The notes beneath the pieces were generated by a model that saw only the letters and a program-made list of their open reading frames with translations, had not been told where the DNA came from and searched no databases. From Ignavibacteriota bacterium (GTDB taxonomy: Bacteria; Bacteroidota; Ignavibacteria; UBA10030; SZUA-254), in contig JANYJZ010000003.1 of the NCBI GenBank assembly GCA_025358305.1, forward strand, positions 186,001 to 250,000: a stretch of DNA of 64,000 nt, given 5' to 3'. Of the stretch, positions 18,143-26,671 are shown piece after piece. Each line of letters opens with the position of its first letter. The first letter of the stretch is position 1. Both the position numbers and the translations under genes were made by a program.

Positions 18143-19402
18143 ATGATGAACATCGTCTGCCTCGGCCTGAATCACCGGGTGGCCCCGGTGAGTGTCCGCG
18201 AGAAGCTCTGGTTCTCGGAGGACGACGTCCGCGCGATCCTTTTGCGCCTCAAAGCGTCCGGCGTCGAGGAATCGGTGCTCATTTCGACATGTAACCGGAC
18301 GGAACTCTACTACGTGCCGCCGGCTTCAGGGATGGATGAACGTGCTGTCTGGCATGTGCTCACATCGTACAAGAACGCGGGCGATGGGGAGTGTTCGGAC
18401 GCCCTCTATGCCGTCCACTCGCTCCACGCTGTCCAGCACCTGTTCAAACTCGCCTCAGGCATCGATTCGATGGTCCTCGGCGACGTGCAGATCCTCAACC
18501 AGATCAAATCGTCGTACGCGATCGCGCAGGCATGCCGCAGCACGGGACAAGTTTTGAACAAGATGTTCTCCGCAGCGCTCCACACGGGTAAGCGTGCCCG
18601 TACCGAAACGGAGATCGGCGACGGCGCAGTCTCGGTCGGATATGCGGCGGCGGAGCTCGCCTCGAAAATCTTTCATGATCTGAGCAGGAAGACGGCACTC
18701 CTCATCGGCGCCGGAGAAACGGGGGAGTTGACCGCCCAGCATCTGCGGAGCCACGGACTGGGGCAGCTCCTTGTGGCGAACCGGACGCGCGAACGCGCCG
18801 AGCAGCTCTCTGCGCGGATGAACGGCCGCGTGGTCGAGTTCTCAGAATTGGTGTCGGCGTTGCCGGAGGTGGATATCATCATCAGCTCTGTCAGCGCACC
18901 GGACTATGTCCTGAACAGGGCCGCGATGGACGGCGTGATGAAGCGGCGTGGCCCGTCGCCCCTCTTCGTCATCGACATCGGCGTACCGCGCAACGTCGAT
19001 CCCGCGGTCGGGTCGGTCGCCAACATCTTCCTCCACGACGTCGATTCGCTCCAGCTGATCATCGACAAGAACGTCGAACGCCGCAAAGCGGAACTTCCAC
19101 ACGTGCGCGACATCGTCTTCGAAGAGCTCCTCCAGTTCGATCACTGGCATGCGTCGCTGGAACTCACCCCGACGATCCAGCAGTTGCGCGACCAGTTTGA
19201 ACAGATCCGGCAATCCGAACTCGAGAGATTCTCCCATCATATCACCGCCGATCTGCAGGATGACGTTTCGATCCTCACGAAACGCATCATCAACAAGATC
19301 CTCCATACGCCGATGGTCACGCTCAAGGGCGAGCTTGGCAAGAGCCATGAAGTGAAGAAGGATATCCAGCTCGTCCGGGCGATTTTCGGTCTCGACCCTT
19401 AG
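18143..19402 (+). CDS. hemA: glutamyl-tRNA reductase
   Basis: 419 residues, full length for the family. It reduces glutamyl-tRNA with NADPH to glutamate-1-semialdehyde, the first step of C5 heme synthesis. The catalytic Cys is in STCNRTELYY, the start GLNHRVAPVSVREKLWF and the SMVLGDVQILNQIK block are diagnostic, and the Rossmann motif is LLIGAGETGE. Two ATGs (18143, 18146) are possible starts. It follows ccmF by 12 bases and is co-transcribed with it, joining heme supply to cytochrome maturation. Confidence 0.95.
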   Translation: MMNIVCLGLNHRVAPVSVREKLWFSEDDVRAILLRLKASGVEESVLISTCNRTELYYVPPASGMDERAVWHVLTSYKNAGDGECSDALYAVHSLHAVQHLFKLASGIDSMVLGDVQILNQIKSSYAIAQACRSTGQVLNKMFSAALHTGKRARTETEIGDGAVSVGYAAAELASKIFHDLSRKTALLIGAGETGELTAQHLRSHGLGQLLVANRTRERAEQLSARMNGRVVEFSELVSALPEVDIIISSVSAPDYVLNRAAMDGVMKRRGPSPLFVIDIGVPRNVDPAVGSVANIFLHDVDSLQLIIDKNVERRKAELPHVRDIVFEELLQFDHWHASLELTPTIQQLRDQFEQIRQSELERFSHHITADLQDDVSILTKRIINKILHTPMVTLKGELGKSHEVKKDIQLVRAIFGLDP

Positions 19403-19493
19403 GAGGACAATTTCAGGCTGACACGAAGCGTTGAACTAGACGGTAAGGTCCGATTTTTGATCAATTTCGACATAGAAATTGAGAAAATGGGGA

Positions 19494-19550
19494 AGCATCC
19501 CGGTCGGAAATGAGAAGATTTCTTGTATATTTTCTCAACAGCGGGATGCT
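19494..19550. promoter_or_regulatory. nested inverted repeat enclosing a promoter-like core
   Basis: Outer arms AGCATCCCG (19494-19502) and CGGGATGCT (19542-19550); inner arms TGAGAA (19511-19516) and TTCTCA (19532-19537). Between them lie TCG (19504-19506), 19 bases and TATATTTT (19526-19533), close to the Bacteroidota promoter form. A repressor site or RNA hairpin is possible. Confidence 0.45.
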
Positions 19551-19616
19551 AATTCTCTCATTCTTTAGCGAATTTTAGGGTGTTAATTACTACATTGGTC
19601 GGAGAGTTCCTCCTCA

Positions 19617-19653
19617 TGAGAGAATAAACCCGGAACCTTCTCATTGTTGAAAA
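19617..19653 (+). repeat. 37-base conserved intergenic element, copy 1
   Basis: 30 of 37 positions match the copy at 28615-28651. Constant blocks are TGAGAGAAT, CCCGGA, CCTTC and GTTGAAAA. A CTGTTTTT block follows at 19691, as at 28700 in copy 2. Confidence 0.6.
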
Positions 19654-19754
19654 TGCTTGACAATTACCCCCTCTAATCCGCCCGTAATCGCTGTTTTTTC
19701 TGGCATTACAAATGTAGTATAACTCAACAGTAGTGACTCATTAAATCAGGATTT

Positions 19755-20972
19755 ATGACCTTTCGAGAACGGATCCTTTTGATCATGATAGCTGCTGCCG
19801 GGATCATATTTTGTGGAGACACCTCGGCTCCCGCGATTTCGATCCTGACGCCGGCGCCGGCGGATTCCGTTTCCTACGACCAGTCAAAACTCCTTATCCT
19901 CTCCGTTGAAGAACAAGCCGTCCCGAATCTCCTCGTCTCTACCCAGTGGAACATCCTGCGCTACATGGATGTTTCCCCGCTCCCCGCAAAGAAGTCCTTT
20001 CCGAAGGATTTCTATAAGTTGTTCGATTCAAAGGCGACGATCGGCCGGTTCATCTACAACTTCAAGCTTAGCACCGGCTACACGAGCCCCGAGACCCTTT
20101 CGTACTCCTACAGCGACACCATGACGATCCGGAGTCTTTGGTCGACCCCCGCCCTGAGCAAGTTTGCTCAGGCCGTGCAACCGCCGGGAGTGTTGGGCGT
20201 TGTGCTTTCGGTGACTGGATGGAAAGACAGCCTGTACGAAGCGGTGTACGACGACCCCAACGCCGATGGCCGCGCGCTCTACAAACTTCACATCCAGCTC
20301 CTCCCCGGTGTGAACCGGATCTATTTCGGGGCGGCAGCGACGAAGAATGTATCCGTCGAGTACTACGCGGAATTCAAACAGGAATTCAAACCGATCGAAG
20401 ATCGGACACGGCATTTCCATAACTCCGCGCTGGAACAGAGCTGCACGACGTGCCATGAGGGTCTTCCGAGTGCCGACAGCGGCGCGACGATGAAGGCGGA
20501 CTGCGCATCGTGTCACAAGACGTTCGCGGGTGCCGAGTTCCTGCACGCACCGGTTGAGATGAAGGAATGCGAATCGTGCCACGCCTGGTCGGCGGAGAAG
20601 AAAATGATCGTCGGCGTGAAGGCGCCCCCCGAACTCTGCTACGACTGCCACCAGGAGAAGAAGGAAGCGGTGGAGAACTCAGCATTCCCGCATCCGGTCG
20701 CGAGCGACTGCCTCACCTGCCACTCGGCCCACGGCACGAATACGAAACATCAGCTCAAAGCGGATGTCTACACCCTCTGCTCAAGCTGCCATCCGGATAT
20801 GACGGTGAACCACCCGGTCGGCAAGCATCCCGTACGGTTTGCAAAGAACGAAGTGAACGGCGAAGAGGTCTCGTGCGTGAGCTGCCATAACCCCCACGGC
20901 TCCGCCAACGAACATCTGCTGAAGGTGGGCGGCGGACGAATGATGATCTGTCTCGAATGCCATCAAAAGTGA
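19755..20972 (+). CDS. secreted octaheme cytochrome c
   Basis: 405 residues. An N-terminal signal (ERILLIMIAAAGIIFCGD, possibly a lipoprotein through the Cys) leads to about 200 heme-free residues, predicted beta-rich, then eight CXXCH sites (CTTCH, CASCH, CESCH, CYDCH, CLTCH, CSSCH, CVSCH, CLECH). The last heme site is five residues from the C terminus. The SAHGTNTKHQL and SCHNPHGSANEH blocks are typical of doubled-CXXCH cytochromes. It opens the outer-membrane conduit cluster and overlaps the next gene by 16 bases. The N-terminal domain may contact a barrel or substrate; its function is unknown. Confidence 0.85.
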   Translation: MTFRERILLIMIAAAGIIFCGDTSAPAISILTPAPADSVSYDQSKLLILSVEEQAVPNLLVSTQWNILRYMDVSPLPAKKSFPKDFYKLFDSKATIGRFIYNFKLSTGYTSPETLSYSYSDTMTIRSLWSTPALSKFAQAVQPPGVLGVVLSVTGWKDSLYEAVYDDPNADGRALYKLHIQLLPGVNRIYFGAAATKNVSVEYYAEFKQEFKPIEDRTRHFHNSALEQSCTTCHEGLPSADSGATMKADCASCHKTFAGAEFLHAPVEMKECESCHAWSAEKKMIVGVKAPPELCYDCHQEKKEAVENSAFPHPVASDCLTCHSAHGTNTKHQLKADVYTLCSSCHPDMTVNHPVGKHPVRFAKNEVNGEEVSCVSCHNPHGSANEHLLKVGGGRMMICLECHQK

Positions 20973-21817
20973 CCATACTGACACTCCTCGCAGCGCTCCT
21001 TCTGCTCGCCTCCGCCTGCAGCGCCCAGAACTATTACGAGCAGGGGATGATGAGCGGATCAGGCGTCGCGTTCATGCCGACAAGCTCCAACTCGCCGGCT
21101 GCGCAATTTCGACTGGAGATCGGCCGCATCGGATTCGCGAAGCAGAGCGGCCAAGGGCTCAATCTTTACTCGCTCAGCGCCGGTCTCTCTCCGTTCCTCG
21201 AGGCCTACGTGAAGGTGACCAGCGAACAGACCGGCATGATCCAGTCAATGAGCATCACGGGTATCGGAGGGAAGTTCACGATCCCTGTCGTGTTCCCCGT
21301 GGTGAAGATCATCTCGCTCTGGGGGGAAACGTCGGTCACGCAGACCGAGGATTTCGGCCAGCTTTATCCCGCGAACATCAGCCGCGGCGCCGTGGTGGTC
21401 ACGCCGTTCACGAATGGCTTCCGCCCCTCATTCCTCTTAGGCGCGACGAAACATGGCGACGAGGGCGTGGCGCCTATGGCGGGCGGCAGTCTCGTCGTCT
21501 CCGCGTCGCACTCCGCGCAGATCGGGCTCGAGTATCTTGCCGGATATACCGGAAAGCATTCGCATCACACGATGCTGGTCGCGAACGTCCGCGCGTTCTC
21601 GCACATCAGCCTCCATGGCGGACCGGGCTACTGGTCGACGCCGAACGTCTCCGGACTCCTTTGGTCGCTTGGTATCTCGTTCAATTCGACGGACATCGAT
21701 TTTCAACCTGCGCGGAGCGCGGAGCTCAAGCAGGGCTACAAACTTCCGTCTCTCGACGAGATCGAAAAGGAGACACCGGAAGACAAAGGCAATTCAAGCG
21801 AGGGGAAAGAGCAATGA
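20957..21817 (+). CDS. predicted outer-membrane beta-barrel or associated protein
   Basis: 286 residues with a signal peptide (VTILTLLAALLLLASACSA). The mature part is rich in alternating hydrophobic strands with Gly/Ser/Thr turns and no long helix, as in outer-membrane proteins; a charged tail (DEIEKETPEDKGNSSEGKEQ) ends it. I recognise no family. It overlaps the octaheme gene by 16 bases and the NHL gene by 4 bases, so the three are co-expressed. It may be a small barrel of the electron conduit; this rests on context. Confidence 0.65.
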   Translation: MPSKVTILTLLAALLLLASACSAQNYYEQGMMSGSGVAFMPTSSNSPAAQFRLEIGRIGFAKQSGQGLNLYSLSAGLSPFLEAYVKVTSEQTGMIQSMSITGIGGKFTIPVVFPVVKIISLWGETSVTQTEDFGQLYPANISRGAVVVTPFTNGFRPSFLLGATKHGDEGVAPMAGGSLVVSASHSAQIGLEYLAGYTGKHSHHTMLVANVRAFSHISLHGGPGYWSTPNVSGLLWSLGISFNSTDIDFQPARSAELKQGYKLPSLDEIEKETPEDKGNSSEGKEQ

Positions 21818-22824
21818 AGAAGTTTTCGATCATCGTGTTGTGCGCCGTAAGCTTGGCGTTCCTGTTCGGGGGATGCGGCGGGTCAAAGCAGTCCGAAAAG
21901 GCGATCGTGTGGCCCGATCCGCCCGATACCGCGCGGATCAAGTATATCGGGACGTACAGGAGCGAGGACCAGTTCAAGTCCTCCGTCGGTAAGAGCCTCG
22001 AGGGGCTCGGCGGAAAGAACTCGTGGTTCAGTTTCTCGCGGCCGTTCGACGTCACCGGCGATAATCACGGGCACATCTTTGTCACCGACGCGGCGCAGGG
22101 CATTTTCATGATCGACGAGAACAAGAGCGAGTTCTCGAAGATCGAATGCAAGACCTGTACGTTCAAGACGAACAACCCCCGCGGCATCGCCGCCGATTCG
22201 AACAGGATCTTCGTCGGTCTTCCGGATCTTGGCCAGGTCGTGGTCCTCTCCCATACGGGAGAACTTCTCGATACGATCGGCCGGAGAGGCACGTTCCCGA
22301 ACCCGCTCGACATCGTGCTCGACACCGTCCGGCACAGACTGTTCGTCGTGGACAACCGTCTCCATCAGGTACGGGTCTTTACCGACCACGGTGACTCGCT
22401 CTTCTCGATCGGCACCCGCGGCTACGGCGACGGCGAGTTCAATTTTCCGCAGAGCCTTGCCGTCGACAAGTTCGGCACCATTTACGTTGTTGATGCGTTC
22501 AATTTCAGAGTGGAGATATTCGATACCAACGGGACGTTTGTCCGGAAGTTTGGGAAGCAGGGGGACCGTTGGGGCGATTTCGCGATGCCGAAGGGCATTG
22601 CCGTCACCGCCGACACGAACATCTACCTCCTCGATGCACAGCACCATCATTTTCAGATCTTTAACAACCAGGGCGAACTCCTCCTGTTTGTCGGCAAGTA
22701 TTCCGCACAGAATGACGGGTTTATCAACCCGGTCTCGATGTTCATCGACAATAGGAACAGAGTGTACGTCACCGATCAGCTCAATGCTCGCGTACAGATT
22801 TTTCAGATCTTGCAAACGCAATAA
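21814..22824 (+). CDS. NHL-repeat beta-propeller lipoprotein
   Basis: 336 residues with a lipoprotein signal (LAFLFGGC, lipobox Cys at about residue 22) then WPDPPDTARIKYIGTY and a run of NHL repeats, six-bladed propeller style (repeated GxxPxGIAVxxxxxIYVxDxxxxRVQIF). NHL propellers are protein-binding or surface-scaffold domains and often lie beside multiheme cytochrome genes. The start overlaps the upstream stop codon (ATGA). It has a paralogue at 25685-26671 with the same WPxPPxxxR entry motif. Confidence 0.85.
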   Translation: MKKFSIIVLCAVSLAFLFGGCGGSKQSEKAIVWPDPPDTARIKYIGTYRSEDQFKSSVGKSLEGLGGKNSWFSFSRPFDVTGDNHGHIFVTDAAQGIFMIDENKSEFSKIECKTCTFKTNNPRGIAADSNRIFVGLPDLGQVVVLSHTGELLDTIGRRGTFPNPLDIVLDTVRHRLFVVDNRLHQVRVFTDHGDSLFSIGTRGYGDGEFNFPQSLAVDKFGTIYVVDAFNFRVEIFDTNGTFVRKFGKQGDRWGDFAMPKGIAVTADTNIYLLDAQHHHFQIFNNQGELLLFVGKYSAQNDGFINPVSMFIDNRNRVYVTDQLNARVQIFQILQTQ

Positions 22825-22908
22825 AATCCAAACGTTCTCAGTCGCCTCATGAGAGTGGGTGGATCTAAAGAAATAACGAGGCATTACAATACGAAAAAGG
22901 AGATACAT

Positions 22909-23709
22909 ATGAAACGCGCATTTACACTCCTGGCTCTTGTTCTGATCGTCGCAGTAGCGGCATTCGGTCAGGCCCAGCCGAATGGTCCCAGTCCTAATGG
23001 TACCGTTCAAGGTTCGAAATCGTTGATGATAGGCGGAGCGCATGACTTTGGTCCCGGCGGCGTCGCTGCTCCTGGAAAAGGTCAGCCGAAAGGCGTTTGC
23101 GACTATTGCCATCGCCCGCATATCATGGGCGCGGACGGACAGGCAGCCCCCCTGTGGGCCCGCAAGTCGGTCAGCAGCGGTCTGACGTACGGCGTGTACT
23201 CATCGGTCTCGATGGATGCGAACGTTGGTAACGGTCATCAGGCTCCGATCAACAACGACGATAACTACAGTGCGATGTGCCTCAGCTGCCACGATGGAAG
23301 CCAGTTCCTTTCGTCGACTGCCTACGGCAGCAACGGTACCCCGTACAATCTCGGCAATCCCTGGCCGTTTGACGGCGCTGGCGCGATCGCGATGGACAGC
23401 ACGTTCGTGTTCCGCGATGCAGGTGGCATCAATCCGAATGGCAACCTCCAGCTTTCCCACACCCATCCGGTCCACATCGACTATGACTATGCTCAGGCGA
23501 ACGACGGTCAGCTCTACGCAAAAGCCGCCGCTGGGTACGTCTATCTCGAGACCAGCCCTGCGACAAAGGCGATCGGCCGCTTGTTCAACGGCAAAATGGA
23601 ATGCTCCTCCTGCCATAACCCACACTTCAAGACGGGTATTGGTCTCCAGTCGCCCGCTTCCGCGAACGATCTGGGTGGTGCACTCTGCGTTGCTTGCCAC
23701 AAGAAGTAA
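22909..23709 (+). CDS. small secreted tetraheme cytochrome c (doubled CXXCH type)
   Basis: 266 residues with a signal peptide (FTLLALVLIVAVAAFGQA). Four heme sites: CDYCHRPH, CLSCHDGS, CSSCHNPH and CVACH at the very C terminus. Extra histidines (GGAHDFG, NGHQAP, LSHTHPVH) could serve as distal ligands. It has the best ribosome site of the cluster (AAGGAG, 8 bases before ATG) and is followed by a 14-base-stem hairpin, which suggests high expression. Its small size, four hemes and setting between propellers and barrels resemble extracellular OmcE-type cytochromes; filament formation is only a hypothesis. Confidence 0.86.
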   Translation: MKRAFTLLALVLIVAVAAFGQAQPNGPSPNGTVQGSKSLMIGGAHDFGPGGVAAPGKGQPKGVCDYCHRPHIMGADGQAAPLWARKSVSSGLTYGVYSSVSMDANVGNGHQAPINNDDNYSAMCLSCHDGSQFLSSTAYGSNGTPYNLGNPWPFDGAGAIAMDSTFVFRDAGGINPNGNLQLSHTHPVHIDYDYAQANDGQLYAKAAAGYVYLETSPATKAIGRLFNGKMECSSCHNPHFKTGIGLQSPASANDLGGALCVACHKK

Positions 23710-23734
23710 CTGCTGAATCCTGATGTAGATGCGC

Positions 23735-23771
23735 TTAATGTGCCCCGCAGCTTTTTGGCGGGGCACATTAA
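23735..23771 (+). terminator. strong hairpin after the tetraheme gene
   Basis: Perfect 14-base stem 23735-23748 with 23758-23771 (core TGTGCCCCGC and GCGGGGCACA), 9-base loop with five T. No T run follows, so it may be a partial terminator or an RNA 3' end stabiliser before the barrel gene. Confidence 0.6.
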
Positions 23772-23810
23772 GGTTATAAGGTGGAACCACTTTCGACTTG
23801 GCAAGGGGAA

Positions 23811-25469
23811 ATGAAGAGAGTCTTCACCATCGTCGCGCTGGCCGTGCTGTCGGTCTGTCCGCTCTTCGGACAACTGGGTTCGTTTGGTGGCAATGTGAGC
23901 TATGTCCACCAGTACTCAGAGGACTCCTACCACGGATCACTGTCGACCACGCAAAGCCGCAACCCGACCATTGACCTTCAGGCGTCGGGGATCATCCTCA
24001 CGCATGAACTTGCCGAATTCGAGTTTCAGTCCTACTTCACCCAGAACTCCTTCACGTCTAAATCCTTCGGCCCGACGCTTGATTTTGAGACGCAGAACTG
24101 GACGATCTACCGCTTCAACCTTTCCCTGATCCAATACAGCCCCTGCTGGATCCTCCTGCGTGCGAACGACGGATACGTCAAATCCCGAGGCGAATACGGG
24201 GATGCATCCAGCACTGTCGGACGCGTGCGCTCCCAGAGCCAGGAGATGACCGTTTCGCTCCGAAAGATCGAGTTTCTCCCGACGATCACGCTCGACTATA
24301 ACCGGTCGCATGCGTGGGCCACCGAAGGGTTTATCACGAACAACAAGATCGAGTCATACACGGCCTCCGCAGCATCCTCGAACGGGAGCACAACGTTCAA
24401 CATCACCGGTCAGAACACGCGGACCGAGGACCTCGTCTCGGGGTCTGTGAACAAATTCTCGTCGGCCGGCGTCAACGGCACGAAATCCTTTGATGACGCC
24501 CATTTCGTGAACATCCATTCGGAGTATACGTGGTTTGAAACCACCGGTTTGCTCTACGGCGACCTTTCCTACACCGGCTCCTTGAGCAGCAGCGCGGTCC
24601 TCATGACGGGGCTGAACCTGTCCCAAGCCACATCCCCCCATGCGACCACGACGAACCTTTCCGTCTCTGCGAACGTCAACCAGACCCTCAGCCCGGAGTG
24701 GAGATACACCGCCATGCTCGGGGAACAGTATAACAAGCAGGTCATGCCGCTTGCGTTGCCGCCGGTCGAGTCCCGGAACACGTGGAGATCGGGAGGGACG
24801 GTTTCACACCAGCAGACGTTTGGGGTGAGCTCGATGTCGAACTCCCTCTCCGTGAACGGCGAATGGGCGAACAACTCCGAGCAGTCAGGCGCGTATGGGT
24901 TCGGATTCGGCAACGGCTATTCTACCAAGTTTGAGGCCGTCACGCTGCGGATCAACCAATCCTCCTCCTTCGCCGACCAGCGGCGCGCGCGCGCGCATCA
25001 ATTCCGGGCGGTACACCGGATCAATCTCGGAGTGGACGCCAAGCTCGCAGACCGGATCTCGAACATGACCAATGTCGCGTTCACAAGCAACAGGAGTCAG
25101 GGAGAACTGGAGGGGAGCTATTCGACCCGGACGGTCAGTCTCCTCGATGCGCTCTATGGAAGCTTCAATTATGTCATCCCGTTCACCATCGGCGCAGGAT
25201 TTTCCTCCACATGGTACCAAGGCGATGTGAACGGTACAGCCTACGGCTGGAACGGAACGTTCAACAGCGCCAGGTTCTTCACCGATCGCCTTTCTGCTCG
25301 CTACCGGTATTCGAGGACTTATGACGTGAACTACCGCATGGAGACGATTGAACATCTCGCCCAGTTCCACTACGGCTGGCGGGTCGTCGACCTGTCGCTC
25401 TCATTGTATGAACGAAGATTGGGCACCCGGCAGCGGACGATTACATTTGCCGTCTCTCGTCCGTTCTAG
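23811..25469 (+). CDS. outer-membrane beta-barrel protein (porin-like, conduit candidate)
   Basis: 552 residues from the ATG preceded by AAGGGGAA; signal peptide FTIVALAVLSVCPLFGQ. The whole mature protein consists of amphipathic strands with aromatic belts, and it ends in Phe (FAVSRPF), the BAM recognition form for outer-membrane barrels. The length suits a barrel of 20 or more strands, like MtrB/PioB or porin-cytochrome conduits, but I do not see a clear family signature or CXXC. Lying between the tetraheme and an NHL protein, it likely lets a cytochrome cross the outer membrane. Confidence 0.75.
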   Translation: MKRVFTIVALAVLSVCPLFGQLGSFGGNVSYVHQYSEDSYHGSLSTTQSRNPTIDLQASGIILTHELAEFEFQSYFTQNSFTSKSFGPTLDFETQNWTIYRFNLSLIQYSPCWILLRANDGYVKSRGEYGDASSTVGRVRSQSQEMTVSLRKIEFLPTITLDYNRSHAWATEGFITNNKIESYTASAASSNGSTTFNITGQNTRTEDLVSGSVNKFSSAGVNGTKSFDDAHFVNIHSEYTWFETTGLLYGDLSYTGSLSSSAVLMTGLNLSQATSPHATTTNLSVSANVNQTLSPEWRYTAMLGEQYNKQVMPLALPPVESRNTWRSGGTVSHQQTFGVSSMSNSLSVNGEWANNSEQSGAYGFGFGNGYSTKFEAVTLRINQSSSFADQRRARAHQFRAVHRINLGVDAKLADRISNMTNVAFTSNRSQGELEGSYSTRTVSLLDALYGSFNYVIPFTIGAGFSSTWYQGDVNGTAYGWNGTFNSARFFTDRLSARYRYSRTYDVNYRMETIEHLAQFHYGWRVVDLSLSLYERRLGTRQRTITFAVSRPF

Positions 25470-25684
25470 CCGCCGCGAATGACAGAGCGCATGGAAACAA
25501 AACATCATACCGATTGCAACACTCTCTGCAATCCCCTTGCCAGAGAGAATCGGGCTGGAGCCGCCCGGAGTGTTCGGGCGCTCCAGTTCCGATTGATCGC
25601 GCCGGGGAATCGGGGATATGCCGTTCTTCGGCTTGATTGGCAGAGATTTTCTTTGTATCGTTCGTTTGTTCTTTTGCGGTCACA
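25470..25684. other. structured intergenic region
   Basis: No gene seen. It holds an inverted repeat CTCTCTG/CAGAGAG (25522-25528, 25541-25547) and a strong hairpin (25555-25586) without a T run. Confidence 0.5.
25555..25586 (+). terminator. GC-rich hairpin between barrel and NHL genes
   Basis: CTGGAG, bulged C, CGCCCG pairs with CGGGCG, CTCCAG around a 7-base loop. The lack of a T tract leaves open a terminator, an attenuator or an mRNA processing role. Confidence 0.45.
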
Positions 25685-26671
25685 ATGATGCGTACTGCTC
25701 TTATTATCATCTTGTTCTGTCTGGTCTCCCAAGCCTCCGCCGGAGATCACCCCGATTCGCTGGTTTGGCCCGGGCCTCCCGCACGTCCGCGGCTGCGGCA
25801 CATCGTGACGCTCTCCTCAGCCGAGAGTTTTCAGCAGGAGGGCGGCACACTCTCAAAGATATTCAAATTCTTCTTCGGTGGAGAACGGTCGACCCCCTGG
25901 CTCGTGCAGCCGGTCGGGATCGCCGTCTCCGGGAATGGGATCATCTACGTCGCCGACCCCGGCGCGAAGGGGGTTCACCGCATTGATGAGCGTGAGAAGA
26001 AGCATGCCTTTGTCATGGCGGCGAAAAACGGCGACTACCGGTCGCCGGTCGGCATCGCCTGCGCCCAGAACGGAACGGTCTACATCTCCGATTCGGAGGC
26101 GGGGATCGTCGTCATTGCTGACGAGGATCTCGATGCCAAGGGCGTCATCAAGGAGCACCTCGTCCGACCGACGGGCATGTGCATCGTGCATGACACGCTC
26201 TACGTCGTCGATACCGGAAAACATAAGGTCGTCCGGTTCGACCTGGAAGGGAAGTATCTGGGAGAATTCGGCGAGCGGGGGGTGGGAGAGGGACAGTTCA
26301 ATTATCCGGTGCAGATCGTCGGCAGAGACGAGCTCTGCGTCGTCGATGCGCTGAACTACCGGGTGGAGCTGTTCAGCCTCGGCGGGACGTTCCAGCGTTT
26401 ATTCGGCAGGCAGGGCAACGCCATCGGACGGTTCGCCAGTCCGAAAGGCATCGCACTCGATTCCGAAAATAACATCTACGTCACCGACGCGCTCCTCAAT
26501 AATCTACAGATCTTCAACCTTCGGGGGGAGCTTCTCCTTTCCGTCGGCCAGGAAGGTACGCACAACGGTCAGTTCGAGACGCCGAACGGCATCGCCATCG
26601 ACGTGAACGATCGGGTCTATATCGTCGACACACTCAACAAACGGGTCCAAATCTTCCAATACCTCAAATGA
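25685..26671 (+). CDS. secreted NHL-repeat beta-propeller protein
   Basis: 328 residues with signal peptide (TALIIILFCLVSQASAG), then WPGPPARPRLRHIVTL and NHL repeats with YVADPGAKGVHRID, YVVDTGKHKVVRFD, YVTDALLNNLQIF and YIVDTLNKRVQIF. It is a paralogue of the lipoprotein at 21814 but lacks the lipobox Cys. Start may be 25685 or 25688. The stop codon overlaps the start of the next cytochrome gene (ATGA), so the propeller and the dodecaheme are made together and may bind each other. Confidence 0.85.
   Translation: MMRTALIIILFCLVSQASAGDHPDSLVWPGPPARPRLRHIVTLSSAESFQQEGGTLSKIFKFFFGGERSTPWLVQPVGIAVSGNGIIYVADPGAKGVHRIDEREKKHAFVMAAKNGDYRSPVGIACAQNGTVYISDSEAGIVVIADEDLDAKGVIKEHLVRPTGMCIVHDTLYVVDTGKHKVVRFDLEGKYLGEFGERGVGEGQFNYPVQIVGRDELCVVDALNYRVELFSLGGTFQRLFGRQGNAIGRFASPKGIALDSENNIYVTDALLNNLQIFNLRGELLLSVGQEGTHNGQFETPNGIAIDVNDRVYIVDTLNKRVQIFQYLK

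Larger units (their letters stand above)
19403..19754. other. 352-base AT-rich intergenic control region
   Basis: No gene. It holds a TTGATCAA palindrome (about 19457-19464), a 57-base inverted-repeat structure around a promoter-like TATATTTT (19494-19550) and a 37-base element (19617-19653) that recurs at 28615-28651. A weak -24-like TGGCATT (19701) has no proper -12 partner. Confidence 0.6.

Noticed and set aside
19701-19715. Sigma54-like TGGCATT-N4-ATGT upstream of the octaheme gene
   Set aside because: The -12 half is poor (ATGT); kept only as a remark because the 37-base element nearby is shared with a better promoter.
25479-25688. 69-residue open frame between barrel and NHL genes
   Set aside because: No ribosome site, overlaps two hairpins and has no protein-like pattern.
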